Program-made: the position numbers and the translations under genes | Source: Paraburkholderia fynbosensis | GTDB lineage: Bacteria > Pseudomonadota > Gammaproteobacteria > Burkholderiales > Burkholderiaceae | Assembly: GCF_902859935.1 (NCBI RefSeq) | Contig: NZ_CADIKI010000012.1 | Coordinates: 186,001 to 250,000 of the forward strand | Length of the DNA: 64,000 nt | Direction: 5' to 3' | The notes under the pieces: model-generated | Database searches by the model: none | The model's input: the letters and a program-made list of their open reading frames with translations, nothing else | Told to the model about the DNA's origin: nothing | In this document: piece by piece, positions 1 through 8,197 of the stretch | Layout: the number at the start of each line of letters is the position of its first letter | How positions within the stretch are numbered: the stretch's first letter is position 1

Positions 1-70
1 CGGCTGCGCAGAACAGAAATGCCGGCAGCCGCCCCCAGATAGTCGTTTTATTCAACCGCAGAGTCTGCAT
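1..70 (-). CDS. rseB: Sigma-E regulatory protein RseB/MucB, N-terminal fragment
   Basis: Only the first 23 codons lie in the window. Reading the minus strand from an ATG at 70 gives MQTLRLNKTTIWGRLPAFLF followed by C-A-A, a basic N-terminus and hydrophobic core as expected of a Sec signal peptide. The start lies four bases past the rseA stop, so the two are translationally close. RseB is a periplasmic protein that binds the anti-sigma factor RseA and protects it from proteolysis. The call rests on position (rpoE-rseA-rseB order) and the signal peptide, since the mature part is outside the window. Confidence 0.75.
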   Translation of the reverse strand, partial: MQTLRLNKTTIWGRLPAFLFCAA

Positions 71-74
71 CAAA

Positions 75-686
75 CTATTGGCCTTGCGTAGAGACTGAGG
101 CAGCGCGAATCACCGGCATCGAGCCCGTCATGACCGGTTGTTGCGCGAACTGCTGGTGAGCTTCCAGATATTGATCGAGACTTGCGTCACGGATAATGTT
201 CGCGTCCTGCGCGATCGGCTGAGCCGCCGCGGGCACTGGCACCATCGCCACGCGTTGCACCGCATCACCATGAACCGACGCCAGTTGCGAGCCCGGGCCG
301 CCCTGCAGTTGCGGCACGACGATCCACGTCAGCGTAGCGGCTGCGGCCGCCACCGCAAAAGCCGGCACGACACGGCGGCGCAGCGCCAGCAGACGACGTG
401 CGACCGGCATGGCAGCAGGCGCAAGCACGTGCGGCTCGTTGTCGAAGCGCGCGGCGAAGCCGTTCAGGAACGCGCTGCTGGTTGCTGGGCTGACCGCCAG
501 ATCGTCGGAACGCAGCGCGTCGCCGATCAGGTGATAGCTCGACCAGGCCGCGCGGTCTTCACCGCCCAGCCCGGAAACAAATTTGTCCAGATTCAGATGC
601 TCTTCGCCGAACAGCTCACCGTCGACAAAAGCGGACAGACGCTCGCCGCGCGAGCTGGCTTGCGATTGCATCGAGACTGACCCCAT
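75..686 (-). CDS. rseA: Anti-sigma-E factor RseA (MucA-like)
   Basis: This is the membrane-bound anti-sigma factor that holds sigma-E inactive until envelope stress triggers its cleavage. The 203-aa product has a cytoplasmic anti-sigma domain (about residues 12-90, with the RGERLSAFVDGEL opening typical of RseA), one transmembrane segment near residues 106-126 and a periplasmic tail. It follows rpoE by about 80 bases and precedes rseB by four. The start at 686 (MGSVSMQSQ) was chosen because a GGGGAG sequence sits just upstream; an in-frame ATG at 698 is the alternative, and a longer frame to 821 would overlap rpoE and lacks family support. The periplasmic part ends without recognisable extra domains. 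Confidence 0.88.
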   Translation of the reverse strand: MGSVSMQSQASSRGERLSAFVDGELFGEEHLNLDKFVSGLGGEDRAAWSSYHLIGDALRSDDLAVSPATSSAFLNGFAARFDNEPHVLAPAAMPVARRLLALRRRVVPAFAVAAAAATLTWIVVPQLQGGPGSQLASVHGDAVQRVAMVPVPAAAQPIAQDANIIRDASLDQYLEAHQQFAQQPVMTGSMPVIRAASVSTQGQ

Positions 687-768
687 GATGCTCCCCATCT
701 TACAAATACCCCGTAGTGACACCACTAATCCAGATATTGCAGCCGTGCCCCGATCGGCCGGCTGGGAA

Positions 769-1368
769 TTACCAGCGCTTGCCTTCAGGTGTGTCAAGCA
801 ACGGACGCAATTTTGCCGCAATGGCTTCGCGAGCGCGGAAAATTCGTGATCTGACGGTGCCGATCGGGCAACCCATCATCTCAGCGATTTCCTCGTAGCT
901 CAAACCCTCAATTTCACGAAGAGTAATGGCGGTGCGCAACTCTTCCGGTAAAACCGCCATCGCAGCATTGACCGTCTCAGCGATCTGCTTGCTCATCAAC
1001 ATCGACTCAGGCGTGTTGATATCCCTTAGTTGGTCGGCGTCCGAGAAAGTTTCAGCTTCTTCAGCATCTGCTTCGGTCGAAGTGGGTGCCCGCCGTCCTT
1101 GGGTGGCAAGGTAGTTCTTTGCCGTGTTGACCGCAATCCGGTACAACCACGTATAGAAAGCCGATTCCCCGCGAAACTGCGGCAATGCGCGGTACGCCTT
1201 GATGAAGGCGTCCTGCGCGACATCTTCCACTTCGGCGGGGTCTCGCACGAGGCGTGAGATCAGCCTGAGAATCTTGCGGTGGTATTTGGAGACCAGAAGC
1301 TCGAACGCGGCCTTGTCGCCCTTCTGGACGCGCTCGACCAGCAGCTGATCAATTTCTTTTTCGCTCAC
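769..1368 (-). CDS. rpoE: RNA polymerase sigma factor RpoE (ECF, sigma-E)
   Basis: This 199-aa extracytoplasmic-function sigma factor directs transcription of envelope-stress genes. Region 2 (about residues 20-95, including the DVAQDAFIKAYRALPQF stretch) and region 4 (about 130-185, LREIEGLSYEEIAEMMGCP followed by GTVRSRIFRAREA) are both complete. The start codon is GTG (MSEKEID...). It is the first of rpoE-rseA-rseB and lies downstream of the fatty acid genes. Four 9-bp tandem repeats lie just upstream (1436-1471), and a TACAAT hexamer reads on the minus strand at 1414-1409. I could not find a convincing autoregulatory sigma-E promoter of the GGAACTT/TCTAA kind in the 100 bases upstream. Confidence 0.95.
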   Translation of the reverse strand: MSEKEIDQLLVERVQKGDKAAFELLVSKYHRKILRLISRLVRDPAEVEDVAQDAFIKAYRALPQFRGESAFYTWLYRIAVNTAKNYLATQGRRAPTSTEADAEEAETFSDADQLRDINTPESMLMSKQIAETVNAAMAVLPEELRTAITLREIEGLSYEEIAEMMGCPIGTVRSRIFRAREAIAAKLRPLLDTPEGKRW

Positions 1369-1435
1369 CTGATAAATCCGTTAACTATAGGGCGCATGGC
1401 GGGGCACCATTGTAGCGTTCCCATCATGAGGGCAC

Positions 1436-1471
1436 GTTACACCGGTAACAGCGGTTACAGTCGTTACAGTC
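1436..1471. repeat. Four 9-bp tandem repeats upstream of rpoE
   Basis: GTTACA (once GTAACA) begins at 1436, 1445, 1454 and 1463, an exact 9-bp period. The repeat lies between the stop of the YgfX-like gene and the rpoE start, 20-60 bases upstream of a TACAAT hexamer read on the rpoE strand. It could be an operator array or a simple replication-slippage repeat. Confidence 0.6.
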
Positions 1472-1967
1472 AGGCGCCAGCGGCGCGTCGGCCCAACACC
1501 GACAATTCACGGAAAACGGGCGCCGGAAGCGAGTCGGCCGCAAGCAGCAGGGTGCTCGTACGCCCTTCTTGCGGCTTGAGCGTGAGGACCAGCAAACGGC
1601 CACTCCACTGCGAACAGCCAGCGATCCGTCCATGCGCCAGCAGCGTGCCTGAGCGGCCCCAGACCGATAACGCGTCCGGAGCGATCTGCAGCGCGACTGG
1701 CTGCGCACGCGCATGCCTGATCGCACAAAGCGTGAGCAACGCCCCGACCGCAAGCGTCAAGGGAACGGCCTGCAGCGCGGCCAGATGCGAGGCGACGCTG
1801 GTGTAGACGGCCGACGTTGCAACCAGCACGAAAATTCCCAATGCCAGGCAAATGGACAAGGAGCGACGCAGCGCAATCCGCTGCGTCGCTCCTTCGGGCG
1901 TTGCCGATGCAAGGGGGACCGCCGGCCAGGCCGGCGTCGTCGAGTGGCGCGTCACCCGCTCAGACAA
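1470..1967 (-). CDS. Small membrane protein, YgfX/CptA-like (tentative)
   Basis: A 165-aa protein with two predicted membrane helices (about residues 36-57 and 65-83) and a C-terminal cytoplasmic beta-rich part rich in short hydrophobic strands. This is the layout of the YgfX family (inner-membrane proteins first described as the toxin-like partner of SdhE). The TTG start at 1967 directly abuts the fabF stop; a GTG at 1955 is an equally possible start. Location between fabF and rpoE suggests it is carried by the fab or rpoE transcript. No catalytic motif is visible. The family assignment is by architecture only, so the function should be treated as unknown. Confidence 0.6.
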   Translation of the reverse strand: MSERVTRHSTTPAWPAVPLASATPEGATQRIALRRSLSICLALGIFVLVATSAVYTSVASHLAALQAVPLTLAVGALLTLCAIRHARAQPVALQIAPDALSVWGRSGTLLAHGRIAGCSQWSGRLLVLTLKPQEGRTSTLLLAADSLPAPVFRELSVLGRRAAGA

Positions 1968-3206
1968 TCAGGCGCGCTTGAAGACCAGCGTGCCGTTCGT
2001 GCCGCCGAACCCGAACGAATTCTTCAGCGCGACGTCGATCTTCATCTCCCGCGCGGTGTTCGCGCAGTAATCGAGATCGCAGGCCGGATCCTGATTGAAG
2101 ATGTTGATAGTCGGTGGCGACACCTGATGATGCACGGCCAGCACGGTAAACACCGACTCCAGACCGCCCGCGCCACCCAACAGGTGACCCGTCATCGACT
2201 TGGTCGAGTTCACGACCATGTCGTTGGCATGGTCGCCGAATGCGCGCTTGATGCCGGTGGTTTCCGCCAGATCGCCGAGCGGCGTAGACGTGCCGTGCGC
2301 GTTCAGGTAATTCACCTGATCGGCGTTGATGCCCGCGTTCTTCAACGCGGCCAGCATGCAGCGGCGTGCGCCGTCGCCGTCTTCCAGCGGCGCAGTCATG
2401 TGATAGGCGTCGCCGCTCATCCCATAGCCGCTGACTTCGGCATAAATCTTCGCACCACGCGCCTTCGCGTGTTCGTACTCTTCGAGCACCATCACGCCGG
2501 CACCCTCGCCCAGCACGAAACCATCGCGGTCTTTGTCCCACGGACGGCTCGCGGTGGCCGGATCGTCGTTGCGTTGAGACAGCGCACGCGCCGCCGCGAA
2601 GCCGCCGACACCGAGCGGCGACACGGTCGATTCCGCACCGCCTGCGATCATCACGTCGGCATCGCCGTATTCGATCAGGCGCGAAGCCTCGCCGATGCAA
2701 TGCAGACCGGTGGTACATGCAGTGACGATAGCGAGATTCGGACCCTTGATGCCGAACTTGATCGACAGATGGCCGGAGATCATGTTGATGATCGACGCCG
2801 GCACGAAGAACGGCGAAATACGGCGCGGACCACGATTGAGCAGTTCGGTTTGCGTCACTTCGATCATCGGCAGACCTCCGATGCCCGAGCCGACCACCAC
2901 ACCGATACGCTCCGAATTCTCTTCGGTGACTTCGAGGCCGCTGTCCTGCATCGCCTGGATGCCCGCAGCCACGCCGTAATGGATGAACGTATCCATATGG
3001 CGCGCTTCCTTACCGGGAATGTAGTCCTCGATATTGAAGCCCTTCACCTCGCCGGCGAAACGAGTCGAAAAGTTCGACGCATCGAACTTCGTGATATTGG
3101 CAATACCCGACTTGCCGGCGACCAGATTGGCCCAGCCGTCGGCAACATTATTGCCAACAGGCGAAATCAGCCCCAGGCCTGTAACAACAACACGACGGCG
3201 GCTCAC
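1968..3206 (-). CDS. fabF: Beta-ketoacyl-ACP synthase II
   Basis: FabF elongates fatty acyl chains by condensing acyl-ACP with malonyl-ACP. The 412-aa product has the thiolase-fold Cys-His-His triad: C164 in VTACTTGLHC, the His of NAHGTSTPLGD and the His of KSMTGHLLGGAGG. A GTG start at 3206 with AAGGGG upstream gives exactly the family length; the open frame continues 57 codons upstream but that part is non-coding leader. It follows acpP, with a 219-bp gap containing a nested inverted repeat at 3241-3281. It is the last gene of plsX-fabH-fabD-fabG-acpP-fabF. Confidence 0.97.
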   Translation of the reverse strand: MSRRRVVVTGLGLISPVGNNVADGWANLVAGKSGIANITKFDASNFSTRFAGEVKGFNIEDYIPGKEARHMDTFIHYGVAAGIQAMQDSGLEVTEENSERIGVVVGSGIGGLPMIEVTQTELLNRGPRRISPFFVPASIINMISGHLSIKFGIKGPNLAIVTACTTGLHCIGEASRLIEYGDADVMIAGGAESTVSPLGVGGFAAARALSQRNDDPATASRPWDKDRDGFVLGEGAGVMVLEEYEHAKARGAKIYAEVSGYGMSGDAYHMTAPLEDGDGARRCMLAALKNAGINADQVNYLNAHGTSTPLGDLAETTGIKRAFGDHANDMVVNSTKSMTGHLLGGAGGLESVFTVLAVHHQVSPPTINIFNQDPACDLDYCANTAREMKIDVALKNSFGFGGTNGTLVFKRA

Positions 3207-3240
3207 GGTAACCCCTTTTTCATAGATGACAAAAGCAAAA

Positions 3241-3281
3241 GCCACAGCGGCCACAGGAATGTGCCCTGTGTGCCCTGTGGC
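3241..3281. other. Nested inverted repeat in the acpP-fabF gap
   Basis: GCCACAG (3241-3247) pairs with CTGTGGC (3275-3281), and inside it CACAGG (3252-3257) pairs with CCTGTG (3265-3270). Each arm motif is present twice, so alternative pairings are possible. There is no U-tract, so it is not a standard terminator. It lies 35-75 nt upstream of the fabF GTG and could hold processing or attenuation sites between the very highly expressed acpP and fabF. Confidence 0.55.
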
Positions 3282-3425
3282 TGTTAAGTCGGCAATCGCG
3301 CGAAAAAATGCGCTGTCAGCATCGCTGGCTCCTGCACGGCAAATAGCGCCAGCCCCGCTGGCGTCGGCAACCGACACGGCAGGGCGTCATACGCCGCCAA
3401 CGCAGAAACGCAGGCGCGAATGACT

Positions 3426-3665
3426 TTAGGCCTTGACGTTCGCGCGAGCGTAGTCGATCGCTTGCTGAACGGTGGTGATCTTCTCGGCTTCTTCATCCGG
3501 AATCTCCATGCCGAATTCGTCTTCGAGGGCCATCACGAGCTCAACGGTGTCGAGCGAGTCGGCGCCGAGGTCGTTCACGAACGAAGCGTCGTTCTTGATT
3601 TCAGCTTCCGCAACGCCCAGTTGTTCTGCGACGATTTTCTTGACGCGCTGTTCGATATTGTCCAT
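3426..3665 (-). CDS. acpP: Acyl carrier protein
   Basis: This is the 79-aa acidic carrier of growing acyl chains. The phosphopantetheine attachment site is S37 in GADSLDTVEL. The whole four-helix sequence, from MDNIEQRVKK to the C-terminal DYARANVKA, is present. The start at 3665 is preceded by a GGAGGGG-like sequence. It sits between fabG and fabF, the usual place. Confidence 0.98.
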   Translation of the reverse strand: MDNIEQRVKKIVAEQLGVAEAEIKNDASFVNDLGADSLDTVELVMALEDEFGMEIPDEEAEKITTVQQAIDYARANVKA

Positions 3666-3818
3666 TACCCCTCCAAGGGAAAAGAAGTTCAAAAATACAG
3701 GTGCGCGCATTTTATCAGGTTTGACCCGGCAAAAAGCAGCGCATCGGGTTCCTGTCAAGGCATGCGCCTTACGCTTTTGCAAACGCGTCAAGGCGCGGAT
3801 AGTAACCGAATTTGGCCA

Positions 3819-4565
3819 CTACATGTACAGTCCGCCGTTCACGTGCAGCGTCGTGCCGGTGATATAGCCCGCTTGCGGCGACGCGAGGAATGCGACGGCA
3901 TGCGCGATATCTTCCGGGCTGCCGAGACGGCCCAGCGGAATCTGCGTTTTCAGCGCGGTCTGCTGCTCTTCCGGCAGACTCTTGGTCATGTCGGTATCGA
4001 TGAAGCCCGGCGCGACGCAATTCACGGTGATGTTGCGGCTGCCGATCTCGCGTGCGAGCGAACGGGTCATGCCCGCGACGCCCGCTTTAGCGGCGGCGTA
4101 GTTGATCTGCCCAGGGTTGCCGGACGAGCCGACCACGGAAGTGATGTTGATGATGCGGCCGCCCTTCGCCTTCATCATCGGACGCAGCACCGCGCGCGAC
4201 AGACGGAACACCGACTTCAGGTTGGTGTCGATCACCGCGTCCCAGTCGTCGTCTTTCATACGCATGGCGAGCTGATCCTGCGTGATACCGGCATTGTTCA
4301 CCAGCACGTGCAGCGCGCCGAATTCCTGCACCGTGCCATCGATCAGCGCTTGCGCCGCGGCCGCGTCGTTCACGTCGAGCACAGCGCCGCGACCGTTCAC
4401 GCCAGCCGCATTAAACGCTTCGGTGATCGCCGTGGCGCCGCTTTCGCTGGTCGCCGTGCCGATCACCGTCGCGCCCTGGCGCGCCAGTTCCATGGCGATC
4501 GCACGGCCGATGCCGCGCGAGGCGCCCGTCACGATTGCGATCTGCTTGTCGAGAGTCTTTTCCAT
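3819..4565 (-). CDS. fabG: 3-oxoacyl-ACP reductase
   Basis: FabG carries out the NADPH-dependent reduction of 3-ketoacyl-ACP in each elongation cycle. The 248-aa short-chain dehydrogenase has the TGASRGIG nucleotide-binding turn (residues 13-20), the NNAG motif (90-93), and the S143-Y156-K160 catalytic set in the YAAAK context. It lies between fabD and acpP, with about 100-150 bp on either side. Confidence 0.97.
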   Translation of the reverse strand: MEKTLDKQIAIVTGASRGIGRAIAMELARQGATVIGTATSESGATAITEAFNAAGVNGRGAVLDVNDAAAAQALIDGTVQEFGALHVLVNNAGITQDQLAMRMKDDDWDAVIDTNLKSVFRLSRAVLRPMMKAKGGRIINITSVVGSSGNPGQINYAAAKAGVAGMTRSLAREIGSRNITVNCVAPGFIDTDMTKSLPEEQQTALKTQIPLGRLGSPEDIAHAVAFLASPQAGYITGTTLHVNGGLYM

Positions 4566-4662
4566 CTGTCAGTCCGGATGCCCGTCTAAGGGCTGATTGA
4601 TTCCTGATGCCGATGCATGTGTCGATACATGATGCGGCGGCGCTTACGACGCGACGTGGCCT

Positions 4663-5598
4663 TCAGCCTGCCGTCACGAGCTTCAGCGTTTCTTCGAGCG
4701 ACGCCGGATCGCACACCGACGCGCCGACCAGATTGCCGTCGATACGCCTCGTCAAACCCGCAAGGACCTTGCCCGGACCGCACTCGATCACGTGCGTGAC
4801 GCCCTGTGCGCCCATTGCCTGAACGCTCTCCACCCAGCGCACTGCGCCGGCTGCCTGACGCACCAGCGCATCCTTGATCGCGGCCGGTTCGTTGACCACC
4901 GCGACATCAACGTTGTTGATGACCGGAATGGCCGGCACCTGCACGTCGACGCTCGCCAGATACTCGCGCAACTGGTCCGACGCCGGCTTGAGCAGCGACG
5001 AGTGGAACGGCGCCGACACCGCCAGCGGCAATGCGCGCTTTGCGCCCTTCGCCTTAGCCACCTCACAGGCCTTGTCGACCGCAGCCTTATGGCCGGCGAT
5101 CACCACTTGCGCAGGCGCATTGAAATTCACCGCTTCGACGACACCCGCCACCGACGCTTCCGCGCACACTGCGCGCACCGTGTCGTCGTCGAGGCCGAGA
5201 ATCGCGGCCATGCCGCCTTCGCCGACCGGCACCGCGGTTTGCATCGCTTGCGCACGAAAACGCACGAGCGGCACGGCATCGCGAAACGCGATCGCGCCAG
5301 CAGCAACCAGTGCGGTGTATTCGCCGAGGCTATGGCCTGCGACGATCGCCGGCGTCGGACCGCCTGCCTGCTGCCATGCACGATAGATCGCGTAGGCCGC
5401 GGTCAGCATGACCGGCTGGGTGTTGGTGGTGAGATTCAGATCTTCGACGGGGCCTTCGGCGATCAGCTTGCCAAGGTCCTGATTGAGCGCGTCGGACGCT
5501 TCCTGAACCGTTTCGCGCACGATCGCGTGATCGGCGAATGCGTTGAGCATGCCGACCGACTGCGAACCCTGCCCAGGAAAAACGAACGCAAATTTCAT
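4663..5598 (-). CDS. fabD: Malonyl-CoA:ACP transacylase
   Basis: FabD moves malonyl from CoA to ACP to supply the elongation unit. The 311-aa protein begins with the FVFPGQGSQ motif, has the nucleophile S90 in GHSLGEYTAL, and has the catalytic His in the APFHSSLL context near residue 200. It sits about 100 bp after fabH in the minus-strand fab operon. Confidence 0.97.
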   Translation of the reverse strand: MKFAFVFPGQGSQSVGMLNAFADHAIVRETVQEASDALNQDLGKLIAEGPVEDLNLTTNTQPVMLTAAYAIYRAWQQAGGPTPAIVAGHSLGEYTALVAAGAIAFRDAVPLVRFRAQAMQTAVPVGEGGMAAILGLDDDTVRAVCAEASVAGVVEAVNFNAPAQVVIAGHKAAVDKACEVAKAKGAKRALPLAVSAPFHSSLLKPASDQLREYLASVDVQVPAIPVINNVDVAVVNEPAAIKDALVRQAAGAVRWVESVQAMGAQGVTHVIECGPGKVLAGLTRRIDGNLVGASVCDPASLEETLKLVTAG

Positions 5599-5696
5599 AA
5601 CGTCCCCAAAATCGATTGAGTCAGATGTGGGTGGCGCGCGGCGTCGATCTCACGCCGGCACGCGGGCGCCGCATGCAGTGCTCGTCGCGGTCGCTA

Positions 5697-6686
5697 TCAG
5701 AAGCGGATAACCGACGCGCCCCAGGTGAAGCCGCCGCCGACGCCTTCGATCAGCACATTCTGGCCGCGCTTGATGCGGCCGTCGCGCACCGCGACGTCAA
5801 ATGCGAGCGGAATGGACGCAGCCGACGTATTGCCGTGCTCGCCCACCGTGACGACCATGCGTTCCTGCGGCAAGCCGAGCTTGCGGCAAGTGCTTTGCAT
5901 GATGCGGATATTGGCCTGATGCGGAATCAGCCAGTCGATCTGCCCGGCTGTCAGATTGGCTTTCTCGAGCGCCTCGACCGCGACTTTTTCGAGCACGTTG
6001 ACGGCGAGCTTGAACACCGCTTGCCCGTCCATGTGCAGGAACGCGCTGCCGGCGATCACGCCACCGTTCACGTTACCCGGCGTGCAGAGAATGTTCGAAT
6101 GGCTGCCGTCCGCGTGCAATGCGCTCGCGAGCACGCCCGGCTCTTCGGACGCCTGCAGGATCACTGCGCCAGCGCCATCGCCGAACAGCACGCAGGTGGT
6201 ACGGTCGTTGAAGTCGAGAATCCGCGAGAAGGTTTCCGCACCGATCACGAGCGCCGTGCGATGCTGGCCGCTGCGAATGAAGCTGTCCGCCGTCGCCACC
6301 GCGTACGCGAAGCCGGAACAGACGGCCTGCACGTCAAACGCGGCGCCGTGGTTCTTGATGCCGAGCTTGTTCTGCAACAGGCACGCCGTGCTCGGAAACA
6401 CGAAGTCCGGCGTGGAGGTGGCGACGATGATCAGATCGATGGATTGCGGATCGATGTCGGCCGCTTCGATCGCGCGCTGCGACGCGATCAATGCAAGATC
6501 ACTGGTCGTGACATCAGGTTCGGCGAAGTGGCGCGCATGGATACCCGTGCGGGCGACGATCCATTCGTCGCTCGTCTCGACGCCCTGGCTGGCGAGACGT
6601 TCAGCCAGATCCTGATTGGTGACGCGGTTGGGCGGCAGATAACTGCCGGTACCCAGCACGCGGGAATAGATTGTGGATTGAGCCAT
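5697..6686 (-). CDS. fabH: Beta-ketoacyl-ACP synthase III
   Basis: FabH starts fatty acid synthesis by condensing acetyl-CoA with malonyl-ACP. The 329-aa product contains the catalytic triad C123 (AVCSGFAYAV), the His of WLIPHQANIRIM and the Asn of GEHGNTSAAS. Its ATG overlaps the plsX stop by one base (TAATG), so translation of the two is coupled. Confidence 0.97.
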   Translation of the reverse strand: MAQSTIYSRVLGTGSYLPPNRVTNQDLAERLASQGVETSDEWIVARTGIHARHFAEPDVTTSDLALIASQRAIEAADIDPQSIDLIIVATSTPDFVFPSTACLLQNKLGIKNHGAAFDVQAVCSGFAYAVATADSFIRSGQHRTALVIGAETFSRILDFNDRTTCVLFGDGAGAVILQASEEPGVLASALHADGSHSNILCTPGNVNGGVIAGSAFLHMDGQAVFKLAVNVLEKVAVEALEKANLTAGQIDWLIPHQANIRIMQSTCRKLGLPQERMVVTVGEHGNTSAASIPLAFDVAVRDGRIKRGQNVLIEGVGGGFTWGASVIRF

Positions 6687-7792
6687 TATGCCTTCGAGGA
6701 TTGCGCAGCGTAGGGCTCGGCAGGCTGGCCGGCGATCGGGCTTGCGTGACCCGCACCGCTTGCGTCGCGCGCCGCCTGTTCGAGAGAACCCGCGTTCTCT
6801 TCCATCGCTCGCGCAAGGCGCTCCAGCACGCCGTTTTTGACGGCATCATACCCGCGTTTGATAGCCCACTCAAACCCGTAGGCATCGGCGGAACCGTGGC
6901 TTTTGATCACCAGTCCGCGCAGGCCGAGCAACGCCGCGCCGTTGTATTGCCGATGATCGACGCGTTTCTTGAAACGCATCAATACCGGCATCGCGAGCAC
7001 CGCCATCACCTTGGTCAGCCACGAACGTCCGAACTCTTCCTTGATGATGTTGGTCAGCATCTGCGCGAGACCTTCCGACGTCTTCAGCGCGACGTTGCCG
7101 ACAAAACCGTCGCAGACGATGACGTCGACCGTGCCTTTGAAGATATCGTTGCCTTCGACGTTACCGTGAAAATTAAGTGTACTCGCGCGCAGCAGTTCGC
7201 CGGCACGTTTGATGGTGTCGTTGCCCTTGATGACTTCTTCGCCGATGTTTAGCAGCCCGATGGTGGGCCGCTCCTTACTTTCGAGCGCCGACACCAGCGC
7301 GTGCCCCATCTCGGCGAACTGCAGCAGATGCTGCGGCTCGCAGTCGACGTTGGCGCCCAGATCGAGCATCATCGTGTAGCCATTGGGATTGGGCAGTGCG
7401 AACGCGATGGCCGGGCGTTCGATGCCCGCCAGCGTCTTCAGCACATAACGCGAGACCGCCATCAGCGCGCCGGTATTGCCGGCGGAAATACAGGCTTGCG
7501 CCTCGCCTTCCTTGACGCGGTTCAGCGCCACGCGCATGGACGAATCTTTTTTCTTGCGCAGCGCGACCTCGACCGGATCGTCCATCGCGACGATCTCGGA
7601 AGCAGGCACGACGGTCAGCGCCGGAAGGTCCTGAGCCTTCAACTTTTTCAGCTGCGCACGAATCGCACTTTCAATGCCGACGAGCAGCAGCTGCGCGTCG
7701 GGATGCGAACGAACGAAGTTGACGGCAGCGGGAACGGTCACGGACGGGCCGTGGTCGCCTCCCATGCAATCTATCGTGAGCTTTACTGTCAT
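6686..7792 (-). CDS. plsX: Phosphate acyltransferase PlsX
   Basis: PlsX makes acyl-phosphate from acyl-ACP, the first step towards phosphatidic acid in the PlsX/PlsY route. The 368-aa protein opens with IDCMGGDHGP and carries the conserved GNTGALM and GANVDC motifs of the family. The last ~35 residues are Ala/Ser-rich and poorly conserved. It is the first gene of the fab block, separated from rpmF by a terminator-like hairpin at 7815-7846. Confidence 0.97.
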   Translation of the reverse strand: MTVKLTIDCMGGDHGPSVTVPAAVNFVRSHPDAQLLLVGIESAIRAQLKKLKAQDLPALTVVPASEIVAMDDPVEVALRKKKDSSMRVALNRVKEGEAQACISAGNTGALMAVSRYVLKTLAGIERPAIAFALPNPNGYTMMLDLGANVDCEPQHLLQFAEMGHALVSALESKERPTIGLLNIGEEVIKGNDTIKRAGELLRASTLNFHGNVEGNDIFKGTVDVIVCDGFVGNVALKTSEGLAQMLTNIIKEEFGRSWLTKVMAVLAMPVLMRFKKRVDHRQYNGAALLGLRGLVIKSHGSADAYGFEWAIKRGYDAVKNGVLERLARAMEENAGSLEQAARDASGAGHASPIAGQPAEPYAAQSSKA

Positions 7793-7814
7793 GGAGTGCG
7801 ACGAATTTCAGGCA

Positions 7815-7846
7815 CAAAAAAGCGGCAGTTGAATGCCGCCTTTTTG
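7815..7846 (-). terminator. Terminator or attenuator between rpmF and plsX
   Basis: On the minus strand GCGGCA pairs with TGCCGC around a six-base loop, followed by a T6 run. It lies directly after the rpmF stop and about 25 bases ahead of plsX. Partial termination here would separate ribosomal protein output from the lipid genes. Confidence 0.75.
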
Positions 7847-7916
7847 CCGAACCAGGAAAATGTCAAGCGAGCCGATCGCCACGCGAAACGCCAAAGGGCG
7901 CAACGCAGTGAAACGA

Positions 7917-8096
7917 TTAGTCGTTCTTCGTCTTGACGACTTTCTTGCCGCGATAGTAGCCGTTCGGGCTAACGTGGTGACGCAGATGCACTTCGCCCGT
8001 GCTCGGTTCCACGGCCAGCGGCGCTGCCGTCAGGAAATCGTGCGAACGGTGCATACCGCGCTTCGACGGCGACTTCTTATTTTGTTGAACTGCCAT
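7917..8096 (-). CDS. rpmF: 50S ribosomal protein L32
   Basis: This is a 59-aa basic protein of the large ribosomal subunit. It begins [20 protein letters not shown] and ends [14 protein letters not shown], the standard beta-proteobacterial L32 sequence. The gene lies between yceD and plsX, the conserved yceD-rpmF-plsX order. An AGGAG sequence precedes the ATG. It is too short to appear in ordinary long-ORF lists. Confidence 0.97.
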
Positions 8097-8197
8097 GACT
8101 AACTCCTAAAAATTTTCCGAATTCTAACACAGCCCGATCCGGTGTCCGCCATTGGCCGAATGGCCAATGCGCCCGCATCGCGCTCCCATGCAACTGT

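Noticed and set aside
1409..1421. GGAAC near TACAAT as a sigma-E autoregulatory promoter of rpoE.
   Set aside because: The spacing and -10 sequence do not fit the GGAACTT-N16-TCTAA pattern.
1713..3287. A 524-codon plus-strand frame opposite fabF.
   Set aside because: It is a shadow of fabF, with Arg/His-rich composition and no ribosome-binding site.
3207..3377. An N-terminal 57-residue extension of FabF.
   Set aside because: The GTG at 3206 gives the exact family length and has a ribosome-binding site; the extension has no similarity to FabF.
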